The notes under the pieces are model-generated. The model was not told the DNA's origin and did no database searches. It saw only the letters and a list, made by a program, of their open reading frames with translations. Source: an uncultured Prevotellaceae bacterium (GTDB lineage Bacteria > Bacteroidota > Bacteroidia > Bacteroidales > Muribaculaceae). From it: a DNA stretch of 6,237 bases. The DNA lies in contig CALZFJ010000125.1 in the NCBI GenBank assembly GCA_945645715.1, positions 1 through 6,237 of the forward strand. Direction: 5' to 3'. Position 1 is the first letter of the stretch. Every line of letters begins with the position of its first letter. Below are positions 5,150 through 6,237 of the stretch, in pieces. The translations under genes and the position numbers were made by a program.

Positions 5150-6237
5150 TTATTCGGTTACGGCGATGGCACCTTGTGTGGCAATGTCGTGAATAGTGAT
5201 GGAGTCGAGGAGCAATGGAAGCTCTTGGGCGATACGCTCACGCCTATCATTGAATAGAGCACCTGATAGCACAATCGTTTTTGGCGAAAAGGTGCGAAGA
5301 AGGTCGGCAAGATTGCCATAATAGCGATTAGTGATGATGAGGTAGTCGCAAGCGACAGGCTTAGAGGCACAAAGGTAGCGCATATCGGTGTGAGAAGCCA
5401 TCACTATGCGCTTACCGCATATCACAGCTGCCGAGGTGGCTATGGTGAGGCTGTCGCCCGGGTGATTTGCCGGGATATTGATGCCGCTAATGCGGTATCG
5501 GGCGAGAAGATTGCTGAACGACTTGCTGAAATCGGCTTCACTCCATTGGCTGTCGGTGCACCACAGGCTGCCGGTGCCGTGTGAGAAAGAGAGCAGAGGC
5601 GTGGAATGCCGGTTGTTGAGAATGAAGAAGCCTTGCCGGGGTGTGAGAGTTGTTTCCACAGCAATCCACAGCATTATGGTGGCGCAAGTGGCGAGAAAGC
5701 CGATGCCGGTGGCGAACTTCCTGTGATAGACAAATGCCACTGCGAGGGCAAAGGCAAGATAGTAGAGAGCTACCACAGGCTGCGACACGTAGAGATTGTC
5801 GATATAGGCAAATGGCAGCTGTGCGGCTGCATCAGCGGTGCCATTTATGAATGATGTGAGCCATTCAAGCAGTAGGTTTACCTCGGCAAACTGCACACCA
5901 AGCGACAGGGTGAGAATCGCAAAAAGGCTTATAGCCACAAAGAGCGGCAATATTGGCAGCACAATTATGTTGGAAATAATGGAAAGCAGCGGCAGGGTGT
6001 GGAAATAGTGCGCCGAGATTACCGCACAGCCTACATTGGCAATGAGTGTAGCAGCTATCCACGTAACGATGGAGTAGATGATGGTGCGCCTACGGCTGAT
6101 GGCGTTGATCTTGCCGGAGAGCAACAGAATTGCTGCCACGGCGGCAAAGCTGAGTTGGAAGCCCACGCTGAACAGCGACATTGGCGAGAACGTGAGAATG
6201 AGAATGGCAGCGAGGCAGAGCGAATTAAGTCCGCTTC
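5150..6237 (-). CDS. comEC: ComEC/Rec2-family DNA-uptake membrane channel, C-terminal part (5' end outside window)
   Basis: This encodes the C-terminal 361 residues of a ComEC/Rec2 protein, the inner-membrane channel that passes single-stranded DNA into the cytoplasm in natural transformation. The frame stays open to the window edge on the minus strand. Residues before the first in-window ATG (base 6181) read SGLNSLCLAAILILTFSP, continuing into MSLFSVGFQLSF, the most conserved part of the Competence domain. The ATG is therefore internal, not a start. About five or six further membrane segments follow to about visible residue 195, including LPLLSIISNIIVLPILPLF and the QLPFAYIDNL loop. The last 160 or so residues are soluble. 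They sit where many ComEC proteins have a metallo-beta-lactamase-like domain, but no HxHxDH metal-binding motif is present. Bacteroidota homologues are commonly about 700 residues, so roughly half is missing upstream. Whether the host is transformable cannot be told. Confidence 0.92.
   Translation of the reverse strand, partial: SGLNSLCLAAILILTFSPMSLFSVGFQLSFAAVAAILLLSGKINAISRRRTIIYSIVTWIAATLIANVGCAVISAHYFHTLPLLSIISNIIVLPILPLFVAISLFAILTLSLGVQFAEVNLLLEWLTSFINGTADAAAQLPFAYIDNLYVSQPVVALYYLAFALAVAFVYHRKFATGIGFLATCATIMLWIAVETTLTPRQGFFILNNRHSTPLLSFSHGTGSLWCTDSQWSEADFSKSFSNLLARYRISGINIPANHPGDSLTIATSAAVICGKRIVMASHTDMRYLCASKPVACDYLIITNRYYGNLADLLRTFSPKTIVLSGALFNDRRERIAQELPLLLDSITIHDIATQGAIAVTE

Noticed and set aside
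5390..5854. Plus-strand open frames opposite comEC
   Set aside because: They are antisense to a confidently identified ComEC coding region and encode no recognisable domain.

Overview
The window looks like ordinary core chromosome of a Bacteroidota bacterium, most likely of the order Bacteroidales. Three things point there. The LptD protein carries the C-terminal block typical of that phylum (RDLHC followed by KSSLLSDLKYDK). Gene starts lack clear Shine-Dalgarno sequences. Two matches to the Bacteroidales -7 promoter element (TAnnTTTG) lie in the main intergenic gap. Genus cannot be decided from the sequence alone.

Layout: (1) bases 1-848 hold the 3' part of typA/bipA, a ribosome-associated translational GTPase, followed by a good intrinsic terminator at 937-984. 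(2) A 291-base gap holds that terminator, two promoter-like boxes and a short hairpin in the probable lptD leader. (3) Bases 1140-3941 encode a complete LptD/OstA-like outer-membrane protein for lipopolysaccharide assembly, apparently starting at TTG. (4) A 170-residue FMN nitroreductase-family protein at 4016-4528 and an NlpC/P60 lipoprotein at 4535-5098 follow on the same strand, with no terminator visible between lptD and either of them. They may form one transcription unit. (5) Facing them on the minus strand, 5150-6237 is the C-terminal half of a ComEC/Rec2-type membrane DNA-uptake channel, 5'-truncated by the window edge. The 51 bases between the convergent genes fold into two small tandem hairpins.

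Functionally, lptD (outer-membrane LPS insertion) and the NlpC/P60 lipoprotein (probable peptidoglycan peptide cleavage) are both envelope genes. The nitroreductase between them has no obvious link to that theme. typA and comEC appear to be independent neighbours. No mobile element, CRISPR array, tRNA or rRNA was seen, and I found no convincing undescribed system. The points most worth checking are the ComEC C-terminal domain without metal ligands, the start and leader of lptD, and the charged insertion in the LptD barrel.
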